Source: a virus. Taken from it: a DNA stretch of 50,008 bases. The position numbers and the translations under genes are program-made. The notes under the pieces are model-generated. The model searched no databases. It had not been told where the DNA came from and worked only from the letters and a program-made list of their open reading frames with translations. The stretch is taken from positions 1 to 50,008 of the IMG/VR virus record IMGVR_UViG_3300042923_001831; one strand, 5' to 3'. Positions 1 to 7,585 of this stretch are shown here, one piece after another. Every line of letters begins with the position of its first letter. Position 1 is the first letter of the stretch.

Positions 1-1080
1 ATGGTTATCTTTCTATCTTTACTATTATTTGTGAACACAGTTAGTGCAAATGAAGTTCCAAAGAAAAACACAGCATCATCATTAAATTCTGTTTCAGTAG
101 ATAAAAAGGCGATCGAAAAACTTATAAAAGCTACCGAAACCACTGCAACAACTATCAGAAAAAAAATATCGATTTCTGAACCAAATCAAATTTTAGCAAT
201 TAATGCAAAATCTATCCAAGGGTTAACTTCTGCAATTGATAAAGCTAAAATTAATTTAAAAAATTATAAGGGTAAAGATAAAGCTTCATTTGAAAAAAGA
301 TTGAAACAACCAGAACATACGCTTGGCCAAGCAAGAGTCTTTAATACCACAATCACAAATGGTGAAAAAATCCTAAAAGAAAAAGTAGCCTTTCAAAAAC
401 TTTTTACTACTCAACCCTTTAATTCAGAAAAACAGTTAAATGAATTAATAAAGAAAAACCAACAATATACAAAAGACATAAATAAACTTACATTTACCCC
501 ATCAAGAAATGCATTTTATATGAAATATCAGGAATCCTTGGAAATGATGATTAGTGATAAAACTACATTCTATAGTCTTAACAAACGCATAGAAGCCTTT
601 ATTTCTTTTACCAAAAATCATGAACCTACGGAAGTCTGGGAAGAGTTTGATAATATCTATACTAATATTTATTCATCCTTATTAGATGAAGATGATGATA
701 ATTTAATTCAGGATAAGTGGAAATCAACTTATTATCCTACATTTGTTGCCCCCGAGGAGGCCAACATCCAAAAATTTGTAAAGGATTACTATGATGCCAT
801 TAATGCTCGAGACGCAGAAGCACTGGCAGAGTTATATCCTTATGAATCAGTTGAGGAAAAAATTATTTACATTGAAGAAATTAAGGAGAGTTTAAGCAAA
901 TTACCTTCTACACAAATATTTGAGGTTTTAAATTACGATGAACTATTTGTATATGAAAATGAAGCATCTGCTTATTTTACTATGAATAGAATTGTTGATG
1001 GTATACCTTATGAAAATTTTGTAAAACTATATTTATATAAATTTGATGGTAAGTGGTTATGGGATTTAGAAAAAATGTAA
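1..1080 (+). CDS. Putative exported protein with C-terminal NTF2-like domain
   Basis: Unrecognised secreted protein. The visible N-terminus is a hydrophobic signal peptide of about 16 residues ending VSA before a Lys-rich mature part. The middle (about residues 30-250) is helical and charged, rich in Lys, Thr and Asn. The last 110 residues, with the stretch YYDAINARDAEALAELYP and a WLWDLEKM end, look like an NTF2/SnoaL-type fold. The ATG is the first base of the window, so no ribosome binding site can be seen and the true start may lie upstream. It is oriented opposite to the late phage genes and ends in its own terminator. It may be a flanking host gene or phage cargo. Confidence 0.6.
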   Translation: MVIFLSLLLFVNTVSANEVPKKNTASSLNSVSVDKKAIEKLIKATETTATTIRKKISISEPNQILAINAKSIQGLTSAIDKAKINLKNYKGKDKASFEKRLKQPEHTLGQARVFNTTITNGEKILKEKVAFQKLFTTQPFNSEKQLNELIKKNQQYTKDINKLTFTPSRNAFYMKYQESLEMMISDKTTFYSLNKRIEAFISFTKNHEPTEVWEEFDNIYTNIYSSLLDEDDDNLIQDKWKSTYYPTFVAPEEANIQKFVKDYYDAINARDAEALAELYPYESVEEKIIYIEEIKESLSKLPSTQIFEVLNYDELFVYENEASAYFTMNRIVDGIPYENFVKLYLYKFDGKWLWDLEKM

Positions 1081-1097
1081 TAAAATAAGTAAACTGT

Positions 1098-1136
1098 AGA
1101 AAGAGCCTCTTCAAACTGAAGGGCTTTTTTTATTCT
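1098..1136 (+). terminator. Rho-independent terminator after the exported protein gene
   Basis: A hairpin (AGCCTCTTCA paired with TGAAGGGCT, one bulge, loop AAC) runs straight into seven T residues, 20 bases after the stop at 1080. Confidence 0.75.
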
Positions 1137-1217
1137 TTCTGACCTTTGCAAAATTCCATAAATATACACATTTATTAACAGAATACTTTGGTAATCTTAT
1201 ATTGAGGTGATTATGGG

Positions 1218-1457
1218 ATGTTATGGAAAATACGTACATATATAATTGTTTTTGTTAGAATCATTATTAGAATCTTTCGACCAAATTGGGTAGACGTAGT
1301 GGTGATTCGAACCGCTGAAGATACATACATTGCCAGTGCATATGATGGTACATATCGGGTTTATCACAATTACGGATCTACACCAGAGCAAGCAAAGGAA
1401 ATGGCACTGTGGAACTTAAAAAAGTGTTATGAAGACGAAAAAACCCCTATCGAGTGA
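1218..1457 (+). CDS. Small hypothetical protein, N-terminal membrane segment
   Basis: 79 aa, not recognised. Residues 5-22 are very hydrophobic (IIVFVRIIIRIF) with interspersed Arg, so it is probably anchored in or bound to the membrane. The rest is a short soluble domain that could form a small alpha-beta fold (VDVVVIRTAEDTYIASAYDG, then a helix from STPEQAKEMALWNLKKC). The start is set by GAGGTG eight bases upstream of ATG 1218. Codons and orientation match the upstream gene, and the hairpin over its stop separates it from the convergent genes. Confidence 0.55.
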   Translation: MLWKIRTYIIVFVRIIIRIFRPNWVDVVVIRTAEDTYIASAYDGTYRVYHNYGSTPEQAKEMALWNLKKCYEDEKTPIE

Positions 1458-1474
1458 GAAGGGGGCTTTTAAGA
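1446..1474 (+). terminator. Hairpin terminator overlapping a stop codon
   Basis: CCCCT and AGGGG arms flank the TGA of the small gene and are followed by GCTTTT. The arms are short. It lies between convergent genes and probably serves the + strand unit. Confidence 0.45.
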
Positions 1475-1864
1475 AACAAGTTTAATTAGTTCTTCGCATT
1501 CTACATCTTTACTAATACCTAAGTAGGATAAGAATTTGTCAAGGATAGCTTTATTTAAGTGGGTAGGAAGTACTCCCATTTCAGGTACATTTTCTTTCGA
1601 AGATTTATATACGTACTTTAAATCTACAATCGATGGTACTTTCAACCCTGAACCTGGAATGTTTTTTAATAGATAGTATCTATCTGGGTCAGAAGCAAGA
1701 TGGTGAATCTGGCTGGAAATTGTAAAATAGTAAATTTCGTTATCAGTAAACTCATATTCAATTGGTAAAAGAATAGGATGTCCACCCATTCGAAAATCCA
1801 ATAAATTTGACTGTTTAAAAGTGATGTTTTTCTTTTTTATTATTGATCCTTCAAAATAACGCAT
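1469..1864 (-). CDS. Putative toxin partner of Panacea-domain antitoxin
   Basis: 131 aa, no family recognised with certainty. It follows the Panacea-domain gene and its ATG shares one base with that gene's TGA (TGATG), so the two are translationally coupled. Known: Panacea (DUF4065/SocA-like) proteins act as antitoxins for many unrelated toxins encoded beside them. The predicted beta-rich core (HPILLPIEYEFTDNEIYYFT) with a helical tail would fit a small effector, but no catalytic motif is evident. Toxin function is inferred from pairing alone. Confidence 0.55.
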   Translation of the reverse strand: MRYFEGSIIKKKNITFKQSNLLDFRMGGHPILLPIEYEFTDNEIYYFTISSQIHHLASDPDRYYLLKNIPGSGLKVPSIVDLKYVYKSSKENVPEMGVLPTHLNKAILDKFLSYLGISKDVECEELIKLVS

Positions 1865-2511
1865 CAGTATACCACCAATTCATCATCTTCTTTATAAACA
1901 AACAATTTTTGCCCTTTTATTTCATTACCAATTTCCCAAAGACTTCGAATATCATCATCAGTTAATGTAGTTTCAGATTCATCTAATGTAAAAACATTTC
2001 CATTTAGTTCATGGCTTTTATGAGTATCAATTTCTAAGTCCTTAAACGCATCATAAATTTCAACTAAAGAGGAATAATAACTAATCATCTTATCTCTTGT
2101 AATTATCGGGTTTAGCTTTTGCTTTACTTCATCTTCTAATTCTTTCCAGGGTTCTTCATTATGAGTTAATTCGACCAATTGATCCCCTGTTTGTTTACCG
2201 TATATATAATTAACAACTTTAAGGATTTTAGATGTATCTGGGTCTAAGTTCCCAACATCACCAAACCCCATAGAGGTTATTTCAGCTAAATGATTATGTC
2301 TGTATTCTCTAAAAGCATCTCTAACTACTGGGCCATTTTCCCATGCCTCAATACTATTTACAAAAAGGGGTTCACCTTTTACAGCCAAATGCATTGCTTG
2401 GGAATAGTATAATAGTTTTTGAAGTTTAATGTTCCCTTTATAAGAGGGAAAAGCAACATCACTATTGTTTTTAATAAACCATCTTGATATGTCAATTACA
2501 TCTTTGGGCAT
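1864..2511 (-). CDS. Panacea (DUF4065) domain protein, putative antitoxin
   Basis: 215 aa. Residues about 1-150 match the Panacea/DUF4065 pattern: an early helix DISRWFIKNN, then LQKLLYYSQAMHLAVKGEPLF, then AWENGPVVRDAFREY. Known: such domains neutralise diverse toxins in toxin-antitoxin pairs, and some regulate transcription. The start at 2511 has AGAGGTG just upstream, and a good sigma-A promoter lies at 2544-2572, so the pair can be transcribed in the lysogen independently of late genes. It lies after the endolysin, the usual place for lysogenic conversion cargo. The C-terminal third has no recognisable domain. Confidence 0.75.
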   Translation of the reverse strand: MPKDVIDISRWFIKNNSDVAFPSYKGNIKLQKLLYYSQAMHLAVKGEPLFVNSIEAWENGPVVRDAFREYRHNHLAEITSMGFGDVGNLDPDTSKILKVVNYIYGKQTGDQLVELTHNEEPWKELEDEVKQKLNPIITRDKMISYYSSLVEIYDAFKDLEIDTHKSHELNGNVFTLDESETTLTDDDIRSLWEIGNEIKGQKLFVYKEDDELVVY

Positions 2512-2543
2512 CTCACAACACCTCTCATCGTTTCTTGTGTCTT

Positions 2544-2572
2544 ATAATACACTATGTAATTAATATGCACAA
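2544..2572 (-). promoter_or_regulatory. Sigma-A promoter of the Panacea operon
   Basis: On the minus strand, TTGTGC (2567-2572) and TATTAT (2544-2549) are 17 bp apart, about 33 bases before the Panacea ATG. Confidence 0.6.
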
Positions 2573-2699
2573 ATTGTTTCACGAATATCTGTTCTGGAAA
2601 AATAACTTTATATAATATAAAGTAGGGAAACATTCCTCAAGGCTTATCCATATGTACCAATGTTTCAAATAGTTTTAAGTAAGATTCTTTTAAGAATTA

Positions 2700-2734
2700 C
2701 AAAAAGCCCCTCTCGTTTAAAGAAGGGCAATGAA
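2700..2734 (-). terminator. Terminator at the end of the late operon
   Basis: On the minus strand, GCCC..CTTTAAACGAGA..GGGGC folds as a hairpin and is followed by TTTTTG. It begins within 10 bases of the endolysin stop. Confidence 0.7.
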
Positions 2735-2735
2735 A

Positions 2736-3302
2736 TTATACTTTTATTACATGAACATTCTTCCGACCGTATTTTTCTTTTAACTCTGCTGCAACCTTTT
2801 CAGCTTGTTCAGTTGGCATGGAACCTGTCTTAATAAAAGCAAGTTCTTTTTGTTCCTTTTTAGGTTTTGGAATTGATCTATCGAATAAGGCTTGTTCCTC
2901 ATTTCTACGACTAACCAATCCCTGAAGAACCTTTCCTCCACCTTTATTCCACTTCTCAAACTCTACTGAAGCTTTATCGAATTGTCTCTTATTCACGTAC
3001 TCGAGTAAAGTGGACTTTTGCAATGCCCCCACTCCACAGTTATAGGCAAAGGAGACAAGTGCATCAAACTGATTTTGGTTTAATTCCACCTTCACCGCTT
3101 GATTGACACCATCCACAAATCGCTGAATGTCTTTATCAAAAAGAGCTTCAGCTTGTGCTTGTGAAATGACTTGCCCCTCTTTTACACCGGCAGTGCTGCC
3201 ATAACCAATCGTCCACACTCCTGCAGGACATTTATAGGCATTCAGTCTACAACCTTCATATTTTTTAACAAAATCTGCTCCACCCTTTGAAAGCTTCATC
3301 AT
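2736..3302 (-). CDS. Endolysin, GH24 lysozyme (muramidase)
   Basis: 188 aa. It should cleave the N-acetylmuramic acid to N-acetylglucosamine bond of peptidoglycan to release progeny. The GH24 phage lysozyme domain covers about residues 5-140, with the catalytic pattern E-8aa-C-5aa-T (Glu16, Cys25, Thr31) and TIGYGST. No signal peptide is present, so export should depend on the upstream holin. The last 35 residues (FIKTGSMPTEQAEKVAAELK) form a separate small SPOR-like module, possibly wall-binding. ATG 3302 overlaps the holin stop by one base, with a GGGAGCTG ribosome binding site. A second in-frame ATG follows at once. Confidence 0.93.
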   Translation of the reverse strand: MMKLSKGGADFVKKYEGCRLNAYKCPAGVWTIGYGSTAGVKEGQVISQAQAEALFDKDIQRFVDGVNQAVKVELNQNQFDALVSFAYNCGVGALQKSTLLEYVNKRQFDKASVEFEKWNKGGGKVLQGLVSRRNEEQALFDRSIPKPKKEQKELAFIKTGSMPTEQAEKVAAELKEKYGRKNVHVIKV

Positions 3303-3670
3303 TATTTATCAGCTCCCTTACCGAAAGACTTGAATTTATCCTTTACTTCACCTGGTAGATCAACATCGATGGCTTTTAGATTCTCCGTAATGCTTCCGCC
3401 TTCTTTATAGATGAATAAGGCTAATGTAAACCCGGTTAAATAAAAATTAAGACCCAAAACGAGGTCTATAGCAAAGACAAAGACAATTCCTACTAGCTCA
3501 CCAATCCAGCGAATGATACCATCTCTCATGATGCGTGATTCGTACTTGTTTACCCCTTTCCATGTTTTTAAAAGTCCAGAGGTAAAGTCCAGGACTTTTA
3601 CAAGAAAATAGAAAAATAGTGCATATTGAATTGGTTTTGGTAATAAGTCGAGCAAATGAATATCGAACAT
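3302..3670 (-). CDS. Phage holin (toxin secretion/lysis holin family)
   Basis: 122 aa with three hydrophobic segments at about residues 10-30, 50-72 and 75-92. It resembles the phage holin 4 family (LPKPIQYALFFYFLVKVLDF; early Leu-Leu segment; central RWIGELVGIVFVFAIDLVLG). It would form the membrane lesions that let the endolysin reach the wall. It ends in the coupled endolysin start. Two terminators lie directly upstream at 3741-3770 and 3799-3830, so lysis transcription must read through them or start locally. Confidence 0.88.
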   Translation of the reverse strand: MFDIHLLDLLPKPIQYALFFYFLVKVLDFTSGLLKTWKGVNKYESRIMRDGIIRWIGELVGIVFVFAIDLVLGLNFYLTGFTLALFIYKEGGSITENLKAIDVDLPGEVKDKFKSFGKGADK

Positions 3671-3740
3671 TTTATCTGTCCCTTCGGAAATAAAATTAAC
3701 CCCGATCGGTTCCGGACCATACTAGGTCGTGGGGCATAAA

Positions 3741-3770
3741 AAATACACCTTTCTAGGTGTTAGTTTTGTT
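3741..3770 (-). terminator. Terminator upstream of holin
   Basis: The minus-strand hairpin ACACCT-AGAA-AGGTGT is followed by ATTTTTTATG. It is the second terminator in line after the Ntn-hydrolase gene. Confidence 0.7.
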
Positions 3771-3798
3771 GCACATAATCGTCCAACTACAACATAAA

Positions 3799-3826
3799 AA
3801 AGTCAACAAAAGTTGACTAAATTAAG
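3799..3826 (-). terminator. Terminator of the Ntn-hydrolase gene
   Basis: The minus-strand hairpin AGTCAAC-TTTT-GTTGACT is followed by TTTTTTATG and sits right at the stop codon of the gene at 3822. Confidence 0.8.
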
Positions 3827-4601
3827 TAGTAGCTGCTTCCCCTTTAAAACCATATCCATTAGCCATTTTAACAAATTCTTGATAACCTCTAGCTACATGT
3901 GGCATTTTTAAAGAAAAAGTGCCATCTTCATTTTGTCTATCATTATTTTGAATTGCAATACCATTATGGCCAGCAGTAATTATATGCATATGCTTACCAA
4001 TTCCATATCTTGGGTTACTTTCTAAGAAATTTGTAATGAGGATGTTATATGCTTCTGGTAATCCAATAATCTCTGCAAATCCATATACTTGATTAAAATT
4101 TGAATCCATCCATTTTAACATTTCTTTATAGTCATCAATATTTGAACCTGAGCCTATTGATATTATTTCATGTTGATGTGCTATATAAGGTTTGAAGTCT
4201 GGTGCGCAAAGCTTTATTACAGTTGACCTAGGTACTGAATTATTTCCAATAGTTATTGCTGATTTTGGAAAAGTACCGATCATTAATAAGTGACAACCTA
4301 ATTGTTTATCAATATTTGGTGCATTACTATAAATTCTCTTTGCTTTCTTACTCCATTTTTTTGCAATATAGTCTGGTATAAATCCTCTGTCTTGTTTTTC
4401 ATTTCTAATGCAATCGGCTAACCCTTCAAGCATTTTAAAACCAAGCCTAACACTTCCAGCAAATCCAGCACCAATGTTGTTTGTAATGGGGTAAAATTTT
4501 TGCAGACAATCTTTTTCGTAATTATTTCCCCATGAAACTTTTACATCCGATAATGCAAAACTATATCCAAAAAAAGAATTAACACCTATAATCCACGTCA
4601 T
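3822..4601 (-). CDS. Proteasome/HslV-like Ntn hydrolase (predicted)
   Basis: 259 aa. The N-terminus is Met-Thr-Trp, so Met removal would expose Thr as nucleophile. Further landmarks of the proteasome beta fold appear in order: Asp19 in ALSDVKVSW, Lys35 in QKFYPI, a small-residue loop GAGFAGSVRLGF, and SIGSGS at 148-153. The Asp-to-Lys spacing of 16 equals Asp17 to Lys33 of proteasome beta subunits, and the Thr-to-Asp spacing is one residue longer. Known: proteasome, HslV and Anbu use this triad. Inferred: a peptidase or amidase in this superfamily. It has its own promoter (4624-4652), a perfect AAAGGAGG site and its own terminator, as expected of an independently expressed cargo gene. The partner and target are unknown. 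Confidence 0.65.
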   Translation of the reverse strand: MTWIIGVNSFFGYSFALSDVKVSWGNNYEKDCLQKFYPITNNIGAGFAGSVRLGFKMLEGLADCIRNEKQDRGFIPDYIAKKWSKKAKRIYSNAPNIDKQLGCHLLMIGTFPKSAITIGNNSVPRSTVIKLCAPDFKPYIAHQHEIISIGSGSNIDDYKEMLKWMDSNFNQVYGFAEIIGLPEAYNILITNFLESNPRYGIGKHMHIITAGHNGIAIQNNDRQNEDGTFSLKMPHVARGYQEFVKMANGYGFKGEAATT

Positions 4602-4623
4602 AATAATTTCCTCCTTTAAGAGA

Positions 4624-4652
4624 ATATTATCTTTATTAAAATTACTTGTAAA
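4624..4652 (-). promoter_or_regulatory. Sigma-A promoter of the Ntn-hydrolase gene
   Basis: On the minus strand, TTTACA (4647-4652), a 17-bp spacer and TAATAT (4624-4629). The ATG follows 23 bases later, after AAAGGAGG. Confidence 0.7.
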
Positions 4653-4687
4653 ATGTATTTTTTCGTCCGAATGTCTTACATAGTGTC

Positions 4688-4903
4688 TTACATAGGATGC
4701 CCTTCATCCTTCTCAATTGACTTGTAACAATGGTCTTTTTCAAATGAATCTAATAATCTACAAAGCACCTTACATACTTTGCAATTCTTTTTCTTTACTC
4801 GCTTTCCCATTCTAGATGAGATTGTTTCATCTGGAAATCCGCCTAGAATTGTATTTAATAACTGATCTATCGAGATAAGTAAATTCCATATATACCTTTT
4901 CAT
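4688..4903 (-). CDS. Small conserved phage protein (SIDQLLN..GGFPDETISSR type)
   Basis: 71 aa. The pattern LLISIDQLLNTILGG, then PDETISSRMGKR, then a CKVCKVLCRLLD stretch and HCYKSIEKDEG, recalls a small conserved protein that I associate mainly with phages and prophages of Gram-negative bacteria (from memory, not searched). The first 20 residues form an amphipathic or membrane-associated helix. Three closely spaced Cys could bind metal. It lies between the DUF4376 gene and the Ntn-hydrolase promoter, next to the lysis region. The ribosome binding site is weak. Function unknown. Confidence 0.55.
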   Translation of the reverse strand: MKRYIWNLLISIDQLLNTILGGFPDETISSRMGKRVKKKNCKVCKVLCRLLDSFEKDHCYKSIEKDEGHPM

Positions 4904-4909
4904 ATCCGC

Positions 4910-5518
4910 TTACCAGCTAATTTTGTTTACTTGTTCCGAAGTTGTTGCAGCCAATACTGACGCTTCTAACGTCCAGTACTTCCCTTGTACCGTCATTTCG
5001 TGCTTCTTAATGTCGCGCGTTATTTGGTAGAATTCGTCTTCGTTAAGCGTTACTACACCCATGTTTTTTGACTTCCAGCGAATGACTGTTTCTAGGCTGT
5101 ATTCCGCTTCCGTTAGCTTCCCATCGGCTTTTCTGCTCTTAAGGAATAGTAGGTCGTTTGATTGCTTTGTGAAGTTACGCTGGTCGTGGTCTTCGTATCC
5201 GAATACTAACGCCTTGCCGTCCCTAGTTACTGTAGACGTGAATCCCGCGTAAAAGGCTTCCGTACATTTTGCTTTAAGTTCTGTAATCTTTTTTTTGCGC
5301 GCTACTTCTACAGGCTCGTAGTTCAGTTTAGCTTCGTCGAATTCTGTTTCGGTAATAGCTGTAAAGCCTTCGCCTGTAAGTTCTTGCCTTGTACCGAAGA
5401 CCATTTCTGTATAGTCCTGGTTGTATTCCCTGATTAGGATATCATTCAGATTTAAGCCTGTAGGGTAATTAATTAGTCCGTCTTCGCCTTTACTTAAGCT
5501 AGTTTTATAGAAATTCAT
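4910..5518 (-). CDS. DUF4376-like tail fibre-associated protein
   Basis: 202 aa. The C-terminal 110 residues follow the DUF4376 pattern found beside tail fibre genes: KKITELKAKCTEAFYAGF, then VFGYEDHDQRNF, then VIRWKSK, then HEMTVQGKYWTLEASVLAAT and a KISW end. The N-terminal part is a short domain with no name. Probable role: tail tip or fibre accessory, or fibre assembly factor. AAGGGGAG lies upstream of ATG 5518. Codon use is richer in G and C than that of the lysis genes, like the fibre gene before it. Confidence 0.7.
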   Translation of the reverse strand: MNFYKTSLSKGEDGLINYPTGLNLNDILIREYNQDYTEMVFGTRQELTGEGFTAITETEFDEAKLNYEPVEVARKKKITELKAKCTEAFYAGFTSTVTRDGKALVFGYEDHDQRNFTKQSNDLLFLKSRKADGKLTEAEYSLETVIRWKSKNMGVVTLNEDEFYQITRDIKKHEMTVQGKYWTLEASVLAATTSEQVNKISW

Positions 5519-5531
5519 TGTTTATCTCCCC

Positions 5532-6791
5532 TTATAAAATAATAGATTCCGTCGGGTGTACGCCGTGAAGTATGGTGGTAGTCGCGTTAATCGTGACCGA
5601 TTGGCTCGACTTTTTTACTACGGCAGCGTTAGCGCCTTCTTTGACTGTAAACATGCCGCCCATACGCTTAACTAGACGCCCTTTCATAAAGAAGCTAGAC
5701 GTTAAAGTCGTGCGATTGTACACGTTTCTACATAGCACGTTATCGGACCCCCTAGTGAACATCGCATAGGAATCCTCGTTAATGATACCCATGCTTTTAG
5801 CGCCTACCGCGCCTAACGTTGTAGTGGTTGCGGCTTGTTGAAGGCTTTGACTAAGTCCGTCGACGTTTTCACCATACCACGTAGAAAATATGTGGACCAT
5901 TTTCTCGTCTGTTTGGTGGTTATACACAGAAGCGATACCGTCGCCGTAGTCGTTTATATCAGCGTTTTCCCAGTTATCCGCGTAGTAAGTGTTCCATCTA
6001 CAGTTGCATATACGACCGTCGGGTCTAGTATAGTACCAGCCGCCGTTGCTTACCAGGTGGACATAGCCGCTATCATCTACGAAGTTTCGCCCTATCGTAC
6101 CGCCGCCGTAGCTGAATTTCGGCGTCGTGTTTACGAATGTCGCGGTAGCGATGTTAAATTCCCGATAGCTGTTATTTCCTGATATGCACATATGCAGTCC
6201 GCCGTTACGCGCTACGAATATCGGCGGCTGGTTAGCTACAACCCCCGCAGCTATCACCTTTTGCGTCAAGATATTACCGTTGTAATCCATGACATAAAGG
6301 TTGTAAACGGTTGACCCGTCCGTTTCTAGCATATACAGGTTTTTACCGACCCTATCGACGGAAAAGAAAATAAGTCGGGCTGAAGCGTTGGTCCATATTC
6401 TAGTCCATGTATTCGTCGCTTCGCTGTATTTGTATAAGTCCCCTTTGTTTACATGGGACGCCCCCCATAGGTTAGCGAATATGATATCGTCCCCGTTCGG
6501 GTCCCTGACAGGGTAGAAGTTCCCGTATTGTTTATTGGTTGCGTGGGCGTGCGGCGCGGTTCCTAAAATGTTCCCAGCCTTGTCTACTTTGTAGCCATTT
6601 GCTGCGGCTGTTGGGAATATATAAAACTTGTTATGACCGCCTACGATAAGGTCTGTATTAACGGCGGTTGTAATACCCGACTGTGTGGATACGGTTCCGT
6701 ATTTGTTCATCGTTTTAGTGAAGCCGCCACCTGAAAAGGTTTTCGGTACGTTTCCGCCCCCAAAGGGTCCGCCGTGTTGTGCTATATCCAT
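5532..6791 (-). CDS. Putative tail fibre or tip protein with repeated beta blades
   Basis: 419 aa from the start at 6791, chosen because GGAGG lies nine bases upstream; an upstream in-frame start would overlap the previous gene. It has no clear family. It opens with a Gly-rich head (HGGPFGGGNVPKTFSGGGF) and continues as regularly spaced beta segments of 35-45 residues with Asn, Gly and aromatic residues (KFYIFPTAAANGY; GGLHMCISGNNSYREF; GYVHLVSNGGWYYTRP), as in a beta-propeller or receptor-binding fibre. It lies in the high-GC tail-tip block, so it is probably a host-recognition protein. Confidence 0.65.
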   Translation of the reverse strand: MDIAQHGGPFGGGNVPKTFSGGGFTKTMNKYGTVSTQSGITTAVNTDLIVGGHNKFYIFPTAAANGYKVDKAGNILGTAPHAHATNKQYGNFYPVRDPNGDDIIFANLWGASHVNKGDLYKYSEATNTWTRIWTNASARLIFFSVDRVGKNLYMLETDGSTVYNLYVMDYNGNILTQKVIAAGVVANQPPIFVARNGGLHMCISGNNSYREFNIATATFVNTTPKFSYGGGTIGRNFVDDSGYVHLVSNGGWYYTRPDGRICNCRWNTYYADNWENADINDYGDGIASVYNHQTDEKMVHIFSTWYGENVDGLSQSLQQAATTTTLGAVGAKSMGIINEDSYAMFTRGSDNVLCRNVYNRTTLTSSFFMKGRLVKRMGGMFTVKEGANAAVVKKSSQSVTINATTTILHGVHPTESIIL

Positions 6792-6795
6792 ACCC

Positions 6796-7134
6796 TTACA
6801 CCTCCGAAGCCAGGACGCCGTCGCTGTCATAGGTCAGGGTCCTAGTAGTCGTTTTTAGTACCGTAGTCCCGTTCGTATCGTAGTATGTCAGTGTGCGGGT
6901 TGTATACAGCGGCGTAGTTCCCCCGCTAAGCACGGACCTGATAGCTAGGGTCCCGTCTTGTCGTTTGTGTTCTATTGTTGTGTATATTCCTTCCGCGTCC
7001 TTGTTTGTCCTATAGGTTTTATAGTCCCGTAGTTCTGTTTCTTTCATCGCTTCGTCATACTGCGTCTGTACCGTGTTTCCCCAGACGCTGGATATCGTTT
7101 GACCTGGTGCTATGTTCGTTTTTTCGTATGCCAT
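6796..7134 (-). CDS. Small hypothetical tail-region protein
   Basis: 112 aa, not recognised. It begins MAYEKTNIAPGQTISSVWGN, then has helical, Gln- and Glu-rich sequence and two near-identical beta hairpins, LYTTRTLTYYDTNGTTVL and LKTTTRTLTYDSDGVL, about 20 residues apart, so the C-terminus has an internal duplication. AAAGGGGGG precedes ATG 7134. The gene ends four bases before the next start, in an operon with fibre genes. Probably a tail-tip or fibre-base component. Confidence 0.6.
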   Translation of the reverse strand: MAYEKTNIAPGQTISSVWGNTVQTQYDEAMKETELRDYKTYRTNKDAEGIYTTIEHKRQDGTLAIRSVLSGGTTPLYTTRTLTYYDTNGTTVLKTTTRTLTYDSDGVLASEV

Positions 7135-7149
7135 TTAATAGTCCCCCCT

Positions 7150-7575
7150 TTATAGATTTTGGAAGCCGATTTCCCAGGATACAGTCGCAGTTCTTCGGTT
7201 GTCTTTCATTTCTTCGACTAACGCCCTAGCGACCAACTTCCCACTATTCGGCGTATCAGTCCCCCCTACATAAAGCCCGATTTCTTTCCAATGGAAAAGC
7301 GCTTCGTCTTTATCGAAGAAGACTTCGGCGATAGCTGCGCCGTTATCTCTTGCGACCGTCGTTATCGGCTTCCTTACTCGTTCGTTTTCTAGCTCCATGT
7401 CCCCCAATGACACAATCCTAGATCCATCTCCAACTGCCACATGGGAAAGACCTGTAGGGCCTAGACCAGCCACTAAGTCTAGTAGCCACTCTAACCCTTG
7501 TTGAATCATCATATTTTTATATTTTCGCTGCCCGTCTTTCGTTTTTATGGTGACGTTTGGCTTTACTTGTATCAT
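7150..7575 (-). CDS. Tail protein, paralogue of the protein at 12889
   Basis: 141 aa from ATG 7575, which has AGGGGGAT upstream; a longer frame from 7632 would overlap the hub gene. The pattern MMIQQGLEWLLDLVAG, then LSHVAVGDGS, then a run ending LFHWKEIGLYVGG resembles the gene at 12889 (IVDTGKQGIADQLLAA, then THMGIGTGTTA, then ITEAGIFTAV), so the two probably share a fold. Base composition changes inside the gene: the 3' half (below about 7400) is GC-rich and the 5' half is not, which suggests a recombination joint. Confidence 0.65.
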   Translation of the reverse strand: MIQVKPNVTIKTKDGQRKYKNMMIQQGLEWLLDLVAGLGPTGLSHVAVGDGSRIVSLGDMELENERVRKPITTVARDNGAAIAEVFFDKDEALFHWKEIGLYVGGTDTPNSGKLVARALVEEMKDNRRTATVSWEIGFQNL

Positions 7576-7585
7576 ATTTATCCCC

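Noticed and set aside
5532-6830. Longer start for the fibre gene at 6830.
   Set aside because: It would overlap the previous gene by 35 bases and has a poor site; GGAGG fits the ATG at 6791.
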